A DNA stretch of 64,000 nucleotides from Psychrobacter sp. 28M-43 (GCF_014770435.1 NZ_CP061739.1:806001-870000); one strand, 5' to 3'. Positions 30,151 to 39,684 are shown, counted from the stretch's first letter. Notes: generated by a model from the letters alone, not told the origin. Numbers and translations: made by a program.

Positions 30151-30301
30151 TGATGCTACAGATATCTAACCAATCAGTTGATAATATTTCCTTAACCGAT
30201 GTTATAAAGAGTACATAGCTTTTATTTTATTATCATTGATACCAATATTATTAACACATTAAGCAGATGACGCTAATCATTGAATTAAACTAGATAGTTG
30301 C

Positions 30302-30736
30302 CTAATAATCCGCGTTTGCCAAATCTTCACATAGTGCTTTGTTTTCTTGCTTTGAGAAACCCATCGTCCAACTACGAATACCTTGTAGTATCTGGCGATA
30401 GTCTTGCTGTGTAGATAGGTATTGAATAGCCGCTTTTGGATCTTCTAAAGAAGGCATTAGCTCATGCAGCTGTACAGTGTACGACTTATAGAACCGCTGT
30501 TTTTGCTTACCATTTAGCATTGGTGGGCATATCTCTGATAGTACCTGCATTACCGCAATTTCGTGCTTAGTAATGTTGATGCCAGACATGTCTAGCGGAA
30601 TAGTAGTGCCAGAGTTATTCGCAGCATTAGAAGCTTGAGACAGCATAGCAACAGACGTTATCAGTCCTGCAATCCCAACTTTTGAGGCAGTATTTGCTAT
30701 CACAGAAGCTATAGATAATATCGATTGTTTATTCAT
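30302..30736 (-). CDS. Small exported protein of unknown function
   Basis: A 144-residue protein with a signal peptide: basic start, hydrophobic core around residues 18-34, likely cut near SNAAN. The mature part has one Cys pair (SEICPPML near residue 67 and ALCEDLA near residue 138) that could form a disulfide, and a helical middle with FYKSYTVQLHELMPSLEDP. I recall similar small conserved proteins in Moraxella and Acinetobacter annotated only by locus (MCR_0457 family), but cannot confirm this by eye. It is a single-gene minus-strand unit with its own terminator. Function unknown. Confidence 0.75.
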   Translation of the reverse strand: MNKQSILSIASVIANTASKVGIAGLITSVAMLSQASNAANNSGTTIPLDMSGINITKHEIAVMQVLSEICPPMLNGKQKQRFYKSYTVQLHELMPSLEDPKAAIQYLSTQQDYRQILQGIRSWTMGFSKQENKALCEDLANADY

Positions 30737-31276
30737 TCAGTATTACACTCGCTCGTCTTTATTTAATGGTCATATGTTAATCGGTAAAAAAACAAAAGTC
30801 ACATAAAATATTGATTTATGTGTAGATATCTTGTGAGCCAAAACCATTTTTTAGCAACATATCAGTAGCATACCCTAATGACGTTACTTCAGTATCAGTA
30901 CATCGGTTTGTATTGTTGTGGGGTGTTGCGTATTGTAACGCGATGCTTAATCTACCGGTTGTCATTCGTTTGATACAGATCTTGTTACGCTACTTTCATC
31001 GTATAATTGTCAGCATAAGAAGAGCATGATACTTTGCTAAACACAGGGTTCGTGTCTTTATATTATTCAGTTATAATCGCTCATGCTATCAAAACGATAC
31101 TTTTTCGTTAGACTGAGACGTCATATCATTGAAGAATTAGAGTATCATGTTTTCATTTTAAATATGAGCATCGTATTTTTATGCCATATCTTCAACAGAC
31201 ATGGCGCGATAGCAGAATTATCAAGTAGAGATGTAGAAAGACAGCTAATAAAATATTAACCATATACTGAGCAGAA
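30737..31276. other. Long intergenic region before surE
   Basis: This 540-base stretch separates the minus-strand exported-protein gene from surE. TATAAT hexamers occur at 31002-31007 and 31072-31077, but neither has a good -35 partner. No RNA gene, repeat or credible ORF was recognised. Confidence 0.5.
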
Positions 31277-32095
31277 ATGAGATTTTTAATTAGTAATGAT
31301 GACGGTGTGTATGCGCCAGGATTATTGGCACTATTTCAGGCGTTATCGACTATCGGCGAAGTCATAGTCGTTGCTCCTAACGATGAACAAAGCGGCTATG
31401 CCAGTGCGCTGAGTGTCTCAAGACCACTGCATACGCATCAGTTGCCTTCTGGATTTATAGCGGTAAATGGTTCACCAGCTGATTGTGTTTATCTAGCAGT
31501 CCATGAGTTGTATCGTGATACTGACTTTGACTGCGTGATTACAGGCATTAACTCAGGGGCTAACCTTGGACAGGATGTGATGTTCTCTGGTACGTTCGGT
31601 GCTGCATTGACTGCGCAACTATCTGGTATTCCTGCTATAGCAACGTCTTTGGTAGGCGGGGGTGTCAAGAACGGCGGGCAAGAATCAGCCAGTGATTATC
31701 AAGTGGCCGCACATGAAGTTGTCAAACTGCTTACTGAAACTTCGGTTTTAGAGATGCTCAAAAGTTTGCCCTATCATGTATTAAACGTTAATATTCCTGA
31801 TGTGCAGCATGCTGATGATATCAAGGGTCGAAAAATAACCTCCTTAGGCCATAAGCAGGCTGCTCAGCCAGTACGCCATATGATAGATCCACGCGGCCGA
31901 GATGCGTATTGGTTGTCTCTACGCAAAGGTAAAAATGAGCCACCATCAGAGACATCAATCGATGCGGTACAAGCAAAGCAGGATATGATGACAGATTATC
32001 AAGCTGTAGCGGCAGGGTATGTCAGTTTATCACCAGTACGCTTACATCATACGCCAACGGCAGCGCTGAATAGATTATCAACACTCGCGCTATAA
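31277..32095 (+). CDS. surE: 5'/3'-nucleotidase SurE
   Basis: A 272-residue metal-dependent phosphatase acting on nucleoside monophosphates, linked to stationary-phase survival. It begins with the metal-binding LISNDDGVYAPGLLAL, followed by APNDEQSGYASALS near residue 36, VNGSPADCVYLAV near residue 64 and GINSGANLGQDVMFSGTFGA near residue 90. The usual partner pcm is absent; nlpD follows after 135 bases. Confidence 0.97.
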   Translation: MRFLISNDDGVYAPGLLALFQALSTIGEVIVVAPNDEQSGYASALSVSRPLHTHQLPSGFIAVNGSPADCVYLAVHELYRDTDFDCVITGINSGANLGQDVMFSGTFGAALTAQLSGIPAIATSLVGGGVKNGGQESASDYQVAAHEVVKLLTETSVLEMLKSLPYHVLNVNIPDVQHADDIKGRKITSLGHKQAAQPVRHMIDPRGRDAYWLSLRKGKNEPPSETSIDAVQAKQDMMTDYQAVAAGYVSLSPVRLHHTPTAALNRLSTLAL

Positions 32096-32230
32096 ACTCT
32101 ATAAGATATAATCCATACCGGCTTATTAAACACTGACGTGTTATGAGAATATCAAAAGACTCTTGTATGGCATTAAGAGCTTTTGAATGATTAAACAATG
32201 AATGAGCAACACAAAGAATAGGAACCTTGT

Positions 32231-33019
32231 ATGAAAAAAATCATAGCTGGATCGCACCTTGTTAAAGCCGCGTTGATTGGTACTATGGCAGTCGCTACTC
32301 TATCTGTCGTCGGCTGTGCAACGAAGCCTACCTATCAATCAGCAAACCAAGCAGGTCCTAAGATTATTACTAACGCGCAAGGCGTCCCTAACTATCACCG
32401 TGTACAACGCGGCGATACGGTCAGCCAGATTGCAGCGCGCTATCGTCTGAACTACCGTCAAATCGGAGCGATGAACAATCTAGATAGTAAATACACCATC
32501 TATAGTGGCCAATGGCTCAAACTATGGCAAGGCAATGCGGCCACCACTGCAAGTAACAATAGCTACAGTGCTCCAGTTCAAACGCAACCAACTTATACGC
32601 CACCTGTGACCCAGTCTCAAACACCAGCTTATGAAGCCACTGCCAACTCGACCTCTGGTTATGATTATCCTACGCGCAACCCAGTGACTCGTAACATTGA
32701 CCCTGCTGCGGGTAATATGGGAATGTGGTTTGCGGGCAAAGTTGGTGATCCAGTACTTGCCAGTCAATCAGGAACTGTGCTTTACTCAGGCAACGGTCTG
32801 CCAGAGTATGGCAATCTAATTATGATTCGTCATAGTGATAACTACATCACAGCCTACGCGCACAATAGCCAGTTGTTGGTGCAAGAGGGCGATACAGTAC
32901 AGCGTGGCCAACGTATTGCTAGTATGGGCAGCAGTGGTCAGACCAATGAGGTAGGCTTAGAGTTTCAAGTTCGCTTAAATGGTAATCCTATTGACCCACG
33001 TAGCGTACTTGGGCGTTAG
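32231..33019 (+). CDS. nlpD: NlpD-like LysM/LytM-domain lipoprotein
   Basis: A 262-residue lipoprotein with lipobox VVGC near residue 29, a LysM domain at about 53-100 (YHRVQRGDTVSQIAARYRL), a Thr/Gln/Pro-rich linker, and a C-terminal LytM (M23) domain (YGNLIMIRHSDNYITAYAHN, then LEFQVRLNG). The catalytic HxH-type site is degenerate: the usual LHFE is LEFQ here. It should therefore act, like NlpD, as a non-catalytic activator of cell-wall amidases at division. AGGAACC precedes the ATG. The order surE-nlpD is classical, though rpoS does not follow. Confidence 0.9.
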   Translation: MKKIIAGSHLVKAALIGTMAVATLSVVGCATKPTYQSANQAGPKIITNAQGVPNYHRVQRGDTVSQIAARYRLNYRQIGAMNNLDSKYTIYSGQWLKLWQGNAATTASNNSYSAPVQTQPTYTPPVTQSQTPAYEATANSTSGYDYPTRNPVTRNIDPAAGNMGMWFAGKVGDPVLASQSGTVLYSGNGLPEYGNLIMIRHSDNYITAYAHNSQLLVQEGDTVQRGQRIASMGSSGQTNEVGLEFQVRLNGNPIDPRSVLGR

Positions 33020-33088
33020 ACTTAAATAATAGCTACGGATAGCTTGGCCACTGTGTGCCATTTTATTTATTCATGTTTGAGATTTTTT

Positions 33089-34387
33089 ATGAGATTAAAA
33101 AAGCAATACCTCACCCTTGTGCCAGCATTAGTGATGGTCGGGTGTACAAGCCAGCAGGCAATGCAAAGTAAGCCTGTTCGTCAAGGCGGCGTTGAGATTA
33201 CTCAAACCCAAACCGTTCAGGTCAAACCAACACCTGCGCCAGTTGTAAAACCGCAGCCTGCGCCAAAGCCTAGCTACAGTAGTTTTTCTGATTGGAAGTC
33301 AGACTTTTCTATGCGTGCCATATCGTCAGGCTATGATGCTCAAGTTATTGGTCGATTGCTCGATTCTGCTTATCTAAATCAGCAAGTCATCTCATTAGAT
33401 TCAGGTCAGCCCGAGTTTTCTAAGATGCCATGGGAATACGTAGATTCTGCGGTATCAAGTGGACGCGTCAGTGTAGGTAAACGTAAATTTGCCGAACAGC
33501 GTGCTTATTTGTCTCAGCTAGAGTCTCAGTATGGGGTTAATGCAGAGATTATCGCTGCGATATGGGGTATGGAGTCATCGTATGGCGCTGTGACGGGCAA
33601 TAGCGATCTGCCAAGTTCTCTTGCCAGCCTTGCCTATGATGGTCGTCGTCAAGAATTCGCTGAAACGCAGTTGCTATCGTTAGCGACACTGTTACAACGC
33701 GGTGACGTATCATGGACACAGCTCGACGGTTCTTGGGCAGGCGGCATGGGACAAACCCAGTTTATCCCTGAGACTTGGCTCAAACAAGGGGTCGATGGTG
33801 ATGGTAATGGACATCGCAATCCTTGGGCGACTGGTGATGCACTAGCCTCGACTGCGAACTATCTTAGCAATTCAGGTTGGGTTCGTGGCTTAGCGCCTTT
33901 TTATGAGGCAACGGTGCCAGCATCGTTTGATTACTCAGTGGTTGGTAGTAAACAACCTGCTGCTAGATGGGCTGCGATGGGTGTCGATACGATAGCGGAC
34001 GTTTACTTAGATGCCAATACTCAGATGGAGCTATGGTTGCCCGCTGGTAAAGACGGTCCCGTATTATTGCTGAGCCCAAACTTTGATGTGATCAAAGTCT
34101 ATAACAACTCATCAAGTTATGCATTGGGTGTTAGTTTGCTAGGCAAAACGATCAATGGACAAAGCGGTTTGCAAAAATCTTGGCCTCGTTATGAGCGTCC
34201 ATTATCGACCACGCAAGTGACTAACCTACAACGTCGTTTGACTAGCATGGGTTATGATACCAAAGGCGCTGATGGTATCGTGGGTACCAATACTCGTATG
34301 GCATTCCAGCGCTGGCAAGCAGATAACGGCCAAACGCCAGATGGATTTATCACTCAAAACAGTGCGTCTTCATTGGCTGGATGGTGA
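33089..34387 (+). CDS. MltB-like lytic murein transglycosylase with peptidoglycan-binding domain
   Basis: About 432 residues. The ATG at 33089 gives MRLKKQYL, a hydrophobic core and lipobox VGC, fitting an outer-membrane lipoprotein; the longer open frame from 33044 would spoil this signal. The SLT_2 domain has the catalytic Glu in IWGMESSYGAVTGNSDLP near residue 162 and GGMGQTQFIPETWL near residue 220. A PG_binding_1 domain closes the protein (LQRRLTSMGYDTKGADGIVG). It cuts the glycan strand to 1,6-anhydro-MurNAc products. It sits 69 bases after nlpD, making a small wall-remodelling group. Confidence 0.93.
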   Translation: MRLKKQYLTLVPALVMVGCTSQQAMQSKPVRQGGVEITQTQTVQVKPTPAPVVKPQPAPKPSYSSFSDWKSDFSMRAISSGYDAQVIGRLLDSAYLNQQVISLDSGQPEFSKMPWEYVDSAVSSGRVSVGKRKFAEQRAYLSQLESQYGVNAEIIAAIWGMESSYGAVTGNSDLPSSLASLAYDGRRQEFAETQLLSLATLLQRGDVSWTQLDGSWAGGMGQTQFIPETWLKQGVDGDGNGHRNPWATGDALASTANYLSNSGWVRGLAPFYEATVPASFDYSVVGSKQPAARWAAMGVDTIADVYLDANTQMELWLPAGKDGPVLLLSPNFDVIKVYNNSSSYALGVSLLGKTINGQSGLQKSWPRYERPLSTTQVTNLQRRLTSMGYDTKGADGIVGTNTRMAFQRWQADNGQTPDGFITQNSASSLAGW

Positions 34388-34793
34388 GGTAGGCTGACGG
34401 TATTTATACACTGTATAAAAGTGGTTCTTTTTAATAGTATTTAGCCATTATGCATCAGCCACTAGTCATCAAACGATAATTTACTTTGTTCTACAAAAAG
34501 CACCTTGCCAAGGTGCTTTTTTTGTCTCAATCTATGTCTGATTTTGCTGACATCTTTAACACCATGGACAATGCAATAAATATCAAATATTAAGACCAGT
34601 ATAATCGGGCTTTATTCAAAACTTATCAGGACAAGGTTAATACAAGAAAGTTGATACTTTGAATGATAGACTCTAGATAATGTGTTTTTTAACGACGACT
34701 TTGACGCATAGTGTTTAGTAACAGTTTTTAACGACCATTTTAAATAACAGTTTCGATTATAAATAATTAGAACGACAGAAAGAGCGTGACCTT
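34388..34793. other. Intergenic region between the transglycosylase gene and moeA
   Basis: It contains the transglycosylase terminator (34495-34523) and then about 270 AT-rich bases that should hold the promoter of the molybdenum cofactor cluster. I looked for a Moco riboswitch-like fold or a ModE palindrome and could not recognise either. Confidence 0.5.
34495..34523 (+). terminator. Rho-independent terminator
   Basis: AAAAAGCACCTT and AAGGTGCTTTTT pair perfectly over 12 bp around a three-base loop, with two more Ts. It lies 107 bases after the transglycosylase stop and isolates it from moeA. Confidence 0.92.
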
Positions 34794-36089
34794 ATGATTA
34801 CCATGGAAGAATTACAAGCTGCGATACAGCAACGGATAGATAGTTATCATATTACTGATTTTCCGCTACAAAAAAGAGCCGTGAACACTCTAGAGTTGCT
34901 GGGCAGCCTAAACCACATACTGGCTCAAGATATTGCTTCACCTTTTGATGTGCCGCGACAGAATCTATCTGCTATGGATGGCTATGCGATTGCCAAAGGT
35001 AGTGAGTTATCAGAAAGCAGTACTATCGAAATCGTTGGTGAGTCGCAAGCTGGCAGTGCTTATACTGGTGAGACAGCGGCAGGGCAAGGGGTACGTATTT
35101 TTACGGGTGCAGTCGTGCCAGATTGCTGTGATACGGTCATTATGCAAGAGAATACAAACTTTGCAGATATCAAAGCGACCGTTGATAAATCTCGACCTTA
35201 CGACATCACCCTCACGCAAACCGCCAAAGTTGATGGTAATATCCGCTCACAAGGCGAAGAGATTGAGTCTGGGGAAGCCGTTTTAAAAATCGGTAAACGA
35301 CTAAATCCTGCAGATATTAGCTTACTCGCCAACCTTGGTATTAGCCAAGTGAACGTGTTTCAACCACTCGTTGTAGGCGTGTTGGCAACAGGTGATGAAC
35401 TCGTAGCTATTGGTAATGAGCTACAAAGCTTAGCCCAAATATATAACTCTAATACTCCAACGCTCAAAAGCCTGCTATCAGATCTGCCTATCACTATTCG
35501 TGATTATGGCATTATTCCTGATAACCTAGAGCAGACAACTATCGCAGTCAATGAGGCCATGCAGGACTGTGATGTACTGATATCTACTGCAGGTGTCTCA
35601 GTTGGTGACTATGATTTTTTGACCACTGTAATCGAAACACTAGGTCAGATTAACCATTATAAAGTGGCGATGAAACCTGGTAAGCCTTTTGTATTTGGTG
35701 AATTGAATAAAAATCTTGATAAGCCGGTATTGTATTTTGGCCTACCGGGCAATCCGCTCTCTACGGTTGTGGGTACGCTACAGTTTGTGATACCTGCGTT
35801 GTGGCAAATGTCAGGTGCTAGCGTATCAGAGCAGCCAATGCCGCTAAATATCAAGGCCAAACTTATCAGTGATATCAGAAAATCTCCCGGCCGCAAAGAC
35901 TTTCAGCGTGGCGTATTGTCACGAGACGATACAGGTCATTATCAAGTTGAGTGTTTCTCAAGACAGCAGTCACATAGAATCAAACAGCTGAGCCGTGCCA
36001 ATTGCTTTATTGTATTGGACAAAGACAGTGGGAACGTAGCAGCTGGTAATGACGTCGTTGTACAACCGTTTCCTTGGCTACATCGCTAA
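34794..36089 (+). CDS. moeA: Molybdopterin molybdotransferase MoeA
   Basis: A 431-residue enzyme that inserts molybdate into adenylylated molybdopterin, the last step of Mo-cofactor synthesis before nucleotide addition. Signature segments are NLSAMDGYAIAK near residue 60, GVLATGDELVAIG near residue 200, STAGVSVGDYDF near residue 265, MKPGKPFVFGEL and FGLPGNPLSTVVG near residue 318. A second ATG nine bases downstream could be the real start. It leads the Moco cluster. Confidence 0.97.
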   Translation: MITMEELQAAIQQRIDSYHITDFPLQKRAVNTLELLGSLNHILAQDIASPFDVPRQNLSAMDGYAIAKGSELSESSTIEIVGESQAGSAYTGETAAGQGVRIFTGAVVPDCCDTVIMQENTNFADIKATVDKSRPYDITLTQTAKVDGNIRSQGEEIESGEAVLKIGKRLNPADISLLANLGISQVNVFQPLVVGVLATGDELVAIGNELQSLAQIYNSNTPTLKSLLSDLPITIRDYGIIPDNLEQTTIAVNEAMQDCDVLISTAGVSVGDYDFLTTVIETLGQINHYKVAMKPGKPFVFGELNKNLDKPVLYFGLPGNPLSTVVGTLQFVIPALWQMSGASVSEQPMPLNIKAKLISDIRKSPGRKDFQRGVLSRDDTGHYQVECFSRQQSHRIKQLSRANCFIVLDKDSGNVAAGNDVVVQPFPWLHR

Positions 36090-36211
36090 TTCATCGTTTG
36101 CCAATTTATTGTAAGGTTGTCATACAATGCTAGAGAGTAACCTTACACTGGTATGCTAAACACGAATAACAAAGTAGTGCTTATAGTAAGCAGTACTGAT
36201 GGCAGTAACAT

Positions 36212-37324
36212 ATGATTGATGACAACATAGATGACAAACACAAAATAGACAGCCCGCAACTGTATTCACCGAGCTTGGCACCGGCATTATCTGACGGCTA
36301 CATAGAGCCTTCCTTGGTCGTGCCTACTGAGCAGATGAGTGACTATCACCAGCCGCTAACCGATGGGTTTGCACGGCGTCTGACCTACTTGCGTCTGTCT
36401 ATTACTGACTTCTGTAATTTTCGCTGTGAGTATTGCCTGCCAAATGGCTATCAAGGTAAGCGCCCTGATGATGAGCTGAGTATCTCTGAAATTGCCACCT
36501 TGGTGCGCGGCTTTGCTCAAGTAGGTACCAAAAAAGTTAGAATTACGGGCGGTGAGCCCTCTATTCGTCGTGATGTCGTCGAAATTATCGAAACGATTAA
36601 GCAGACTGACGGTATCGAGACGGTCGCGATGACCAGTAACGGTTATAAATTGGGTAAACATATAGCCAACTGGCAAGCTGCTGGACTTGATCAGCTTAAT
36701 ATCAGTATGGACAGCTTCGATGCCGCTACCTTTCATAAAATGACAGGCTTTGATACCTTGCCGCAGATATTGACTGATATGGATACATTGTTAGAAACGA
36801 CTGATATCAAACTGAAAATAAATAGTGTCTTGATGGCAGAAACTGCTTTTGAGAATTTAATCACGGCGATCGACTATGTCAAAGACAGACAAGTGACCTA
36901 TCGCTTTATTGAATTTATGCAGACCAGTGATAATAGCGATTTGTTTTTTGCTCAGCATGCTCAGTCTGATATTATCACCGATTACTTGTTAGAGAATGGT
37001 TGGCAGCCGCATGAGCGCGGTAGTGCCGATGGTCCAGCAGTAGAGTATAGCCACCCTGAGTATGTCGGTCGTATCGGTATGATTGCCCCGTATGCGGCGC
37101 ACTTCTGTGATACCTGTAACCGCTTGCGTGTAAGCAGCCAAGGTAAGGTACATTTGTGTCTGTTTGATCAAGGCAATTACGATATCCGTCCATACCTACA
37201 GCAAGACGATATCCAAGGACTGGTTAACACTTTACATAGTTTTATGCCAATCAAGCCTGAGCATCATCATCTGTATGACTCTAACAGTGGCATTATGCAC
37301 AATCTGTCAATAATCGGCGGATAA
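36212..37324 (+). CDS. moaA: GTP 3',8-cyclase MoaA
   Basis: A 370-residue radical SAM enzyme that, with MoaC, turns GTP into cyclic pyranopterin monophosphate. The SAM cluster is FCNFRCEYCLPNGYQG near residue 67; ITGGEPSIRRD follows; the second [4Fe-4S] cluster is bound in CDTCNRLRVSSQGKVHLCLF near residue 297. The protein ends in Gly-Gly, a known functional tail of MoaA. The first 48 residues before FARRLTYLRLSITDFC are longer than usual and low in conservation, so an internal start is possible. Confidence 0.97.
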   Translation: MIDDNIDDKHKIDSPQLYSPSLAPALSDGYIEPSLVVPTEQMSDYHQPLTDGFARRLTYLRLSITDFCNFRCEYCLPNGYQGKRPDDELSISEIATLVRGFAQVGTKKVRITGGEPSIRRDVVEIIETIKQTDGIETVAMTSNGYKLGKHIANWQAAGLDQLNISMDSFDAATFHKMTGFDTLPQILTDMDTLLETTDIKLKINSVLMAETAFENLITAIDYVKDRQVTYRFIEFMQTSDNSDLFFAQHAQSDIITDYLLENGWQPHERGSADGPAVEYSHPEYVGRIGMIAPYAAHFCDTCNRLRVSSQGKVHLCLFDQGNYDIRPYLQQDDIQGLVNTLHSFMPIKPEHHHLYDSNSGIMHNLSIIGG

Positions 37325-37452
37325 AACACCTTGAGTCTGCAATCATGACGCTGATAGAGATTGTCTTCCAGTGCAATCGTTTTTCAACATCGCTTTTTTA
37401 ATACAACCGCTTTTTAATACAATTATAAAATGACATCTATAAAGGATTATTT

Positions 37453-37983
37453 ATGAGTAAGCCTGCTGCACAATTTACACCGCTTAATATTGCTGTATTG
37501 ACCGTTTCTGATAGCCGTACGCTGGCAGAAGATACGTCAGGCCAGTACTTAGTAGACAGCTTGACCGAAGCAGGGCATCATTTAGCAGATCGTCAACTAA
37601 TTACCGACGATATTTACCAGATTCGCGCAGTCATCAGTGGTTGGATTGCTAGTCCAGACGTTCATGCGGTTATTACAACTGGCGGTACAGGGTTCTTCAT
37701 CAGAGATAGCATGCCAGAAGCTGTGAGTGTACTGTTTGATAAATCAATCGATGGCTTTGGTGAAATGTTCCGTCTAATCTCAAAAGATGAAATCGGTATG
37801 TCTACCGTACAATCGCGAGCAGTTGCTGGCATGGCCAATGGTACGGGTATATTCTGTCTACCAGGCTCTTCTGGTGCTTGCCGTACGGGTTGGGAAAATA
37901 TCTTAAAGGATCAGTTTGACAGTCGTACTCGTCCGTGCAATTTTGTGCCGCATTTTTTAGCACAAAATCCTAGCCATGATTGA
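37453..37983 (+). CDS. moaB: Molybdenum cofactor biosynthesis protein B
   Basis: A 176-residue MogA/MoaB-fold protein. It shows VLTVSDSRTLAEDTSGQYL near residue 17, ITTGGTGFFIRDSMPEAV near residue 76 and IFCLPGSSGACRTGW near residue 137, the molybdopterin-binding set. MoaB/MogA-type proteins adenylylate molybdopterin; in bacteria with MoaB instead of MogA it probably does this step. AAGGATTATTT precedes the ATG. It lies in the Moco cluster between moaA and mobA. Confidence 0.95.
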   Translation: MSKPAAQFTPLNIAVLTVSDSRTLAEDTSGQYLVDSLTEAGHHLADRQLITDDIYQIRAVISGWIASPDVHAVITTGGTGFFIRDSMPEAVSVLFDKSIDGFGEMFRLISKDEIGMSTVQSRAVAGMANGTGIFCLPGSSGACRTGWENILKDQFDSRTRPCNFVPHFLAQNPSHD

Positions 37984-38039
37984 GTTATAAATAATTGAGC
38001 TATGAGTGATATACAATCAAGTCTGACAGGTAATGGTAA

Positions 38040-38744
38040 ATGAAAAACTGCTCAAATAATCTGGATGGTTTGGCAGGTGTGGTTATCTTGGCAGGCGGCG
38101 CATCTAGACGTATGGGAACGGCTAAGGCGATGCTGACACTACCGTCAGGTGAGCAGCTGTTAGACTATCATGTTCGTCATGCGAGCAAGTTACAGATTCC
38201 TATATTGGTTGCAGATAATGGTCGCGGCTTTCAAACTGGTTTAGATGTCCATTTAGAAAAAACCAATTCGCCTATTATTCATATTGCTGATTATGGTGCT
38301 GATGTTGACTCTAATGAGCATGATAGGCAGATCAAAACTGGCGGCGCTTTGGTCGCTATCGAATCAGCCTTACAAACATTGAGCGATTTGAATGATTCAG
38401 GCGTATCAAAAAACGTACAAGCATCGTGGTTACTGGTTATCAGCTGTGATAGCTTAATACCAGCAACTGACTTGTGGCAGAAATTACAATGTGAAATAAG
38501 CCTTGCTGCCGATAAAAAAGTAATTTGCTTAAAAGATGACAGTCACCTATATCCATTGTTAGGCCTGTATCAGTTAAGCATTGAGCGTGATTTGAAGGCC
38601 TATATAGATAGCGGGCAGCGTAAGGTGATGCAGTTTATTCAGCCTTTTGTACACTCCGTACCATTTAGCAAAGAGTGGCAAAATTTGACCAACTTTAATA
38701 CGCCTGAAGATTTTAAGCAGGCATGTGCTGCTCTACCAAAATAA
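38040..38744 (+). CDS. mobA: Molybdenum cofactor guanylyltransferase (MobA-like)
   Basis: A 234-residue nucleotidyltransferase with the N-terminal signature VVILAGGASRRMGTAKAML at residues 15-33 and GGALVAIESALQ near residue 101. The C-terminal FNTPEDFKQA is typical of MobA. It probably attaches GMP to Mo-molybdopterin to make the bis-MGD cofactor; the CMP-adding relative MocA has a similar start, so the nucleotide is not certain. It is a little longer than usual, with extra residues around 80-100. Confidence 0.85.
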   Translation: MKNCSNNLDGLAGVVILAGGASRRMGTAKAMLTLPSGEQLLDYHVRHASKLQIPILVADNGRGFQTGLDVHLEKTNSPIIHIADYGADVDSNEHDRQIKTGGALVAIESALQTLSDLNDSGVSKNVQASWLLVISCDSLIPATDLWQKLQCEISLAADKKVICLKDDSHLYPLLGLYQLSIERDLKAYIDSGQRKVMQFIQPFVHSVPFSKEWQNLTNFNTPEDFKQACAALPK

Positions 38745-38774
38745 TAAAAATATCACATAAGAAAGGTTATATAA

Positions 38775-39281
38775 ATGAGTTACAGCGTTCAGACAAATCA
38801 GCAATCTACTTTATCTCACTTAGATAGTGATGGTGATATTACCATGGTCGATGTCAGTGGTAAGACAGCAACGACGCGAGAAGCCAATGCCACTGGACAA
38901 GTACGCTTTCCCAGTGAGATTTATGCGCAGATTAAAGCGGCTGATGGGATGACCAAAAAAGGCAGCATCACACAAACAGCTCATATCGCTGGTATCATGG
39001 CGGCTAAACGCACTCATGATCTTATACCGCTCTGTCATCCACTACCGCTAGACAAGATAGGCTTAAGCTTTGAGTATAACGACGCGCTCAGCAGCATCAC
39101 GGTCAGTGCGGTGGTCAAGGTCACGCATAAGACAGGGGTTGAGATGGAAGCGCTAACAGCAGTCAGTGTAGCCTGCTTAACTATCTATGATATGACCAAA
39201 GCGCTATCACATGACATCGTTATAGATAATATTCATTTGGTTAAGAAGACAGGTGGTAAGTCAGATTACAGTCATGCTTAA
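38775..39281 (+). CDS. moaC: Cyclic pyranopterin monophosphate synthase MoaC
   Basis: A 168-residue enzyme working directly after MoaA. It has MVDVSGKTATTREANATG near residue 24, the active-site helix AGIMAAKRTHDLIPLCHPLP near residue 68 and VEMEALTAVSVACLTIYDM near residue 116, ending LVKKTGGKS. All the key residues (Lys, His, Cys, Glu) are present. AAAGG precedes the ATG. It is cotranscribed with mobA, 30 bases upstream. Confidence 0.97.
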   Translation: MSYSVQTNQQSTLSHLDSDGDITMVDVSGKTATTREANATGQVRFPSEIYAQIKAADGMTKKGSITQTAHIAGIMAAKRTHDLIPLCHPLPLDKIGLSFEYNDALSSITVSAVVKVTHKTGVEMEALTAVSVACLTIYDMTKALSHDIVIDNIHLVKKTGGKSDYSHA

Positions 39282-39378
39282 AGTGACAACATTGCAGAGT
39301 GCGTCGTCAATCAATTAATCAATTATTAAAAATATGCTAAGTACCAAGCAAGGAAGCTTGTATAAGATGGAGAGGTTT

Positions 39379-39660
39379 ATGAGTGCTATCGATATGACAA
39401 CTAATATCGAATCAACGATGAATATTAATGTCATGTATTTTGCCAGTTTGGCTGATGAGGCCAATTGTCAGCAAGAGACAGTAAGCGTACAGCAAGATAC
39501 GTCATTGACTGAACTATACGAACAGCTTAGTCAAAAGCATCGCTTTAGCCGTCCGCAGTCGGAGCTACGTGTTGCAGTAAATGACTACTTTGCTAAATGG
39601 ACTGACCAGATAAATGATGGTGATAGCGTGGTTTTCATCACGCCAGTCGCTGGTGGTTAG
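39379..39660 (+). CDS. moaD: Molybdopterin synthase sulfur-carrier subunit MoaD
   Basis: About 93 residues with a ubiquitin-like fold. The core starts at NVMYFASLADEANC and the protein ends in FITPVAGG; the terminal Gly-Gly is adenylylated by MoeB and thiocarboxylated. I chose the ATG at 39379 because GGAGAGG lies just before it; the open frame begins 45 bases earlier at 39334. It functions with MoaE, 94 bases downstream. Confidence 0.93.
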   Translation: MSAIDMTTNIESTMNINVMYFASLADEANCQQETVSVQQDTSLTELYEQLSQKHRFSRPQSELRVAVNDYFAKWTDQINDGDSVVFITPVAGG

Positions 39661-39684
39661 ATAAGCGTTTACTAGTGTCCATTT

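Larger units (their letters stand above)
29802..30301. other. Intergenic region upstream of the carboxypeptidase gene
   Basis: This 500-base stretch holds a 71-nt palindrome (29856-29926), a long minus-strand terminator hairpin (30099-30150) and otherwise AT-rich DNA. Open frames across 29574-29920 on the plus strand are antisense to the carboxypeptidase start and run through the palindrome; they are not credible genes. Confidence 0.6.

Noticed and set aside
30238-30247. TGATACCAAT, matching the end of the 108-bp element, as a second copy
   Set aside because: Only ten bases match and no inverted partner is present nearby.
34524-34793. Moco riboswitch or ModE operator upstream of moeA
   Set aside because: I could not trace the expected paired elements or palindrome in this AT-rich leader; a covariance-model search would be needed.
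34933-35286. 117-codon plus-strand frame inside moeA
   Set aside because: Shadow of moeA in another frame; moeA motifs are intact in the main frame.
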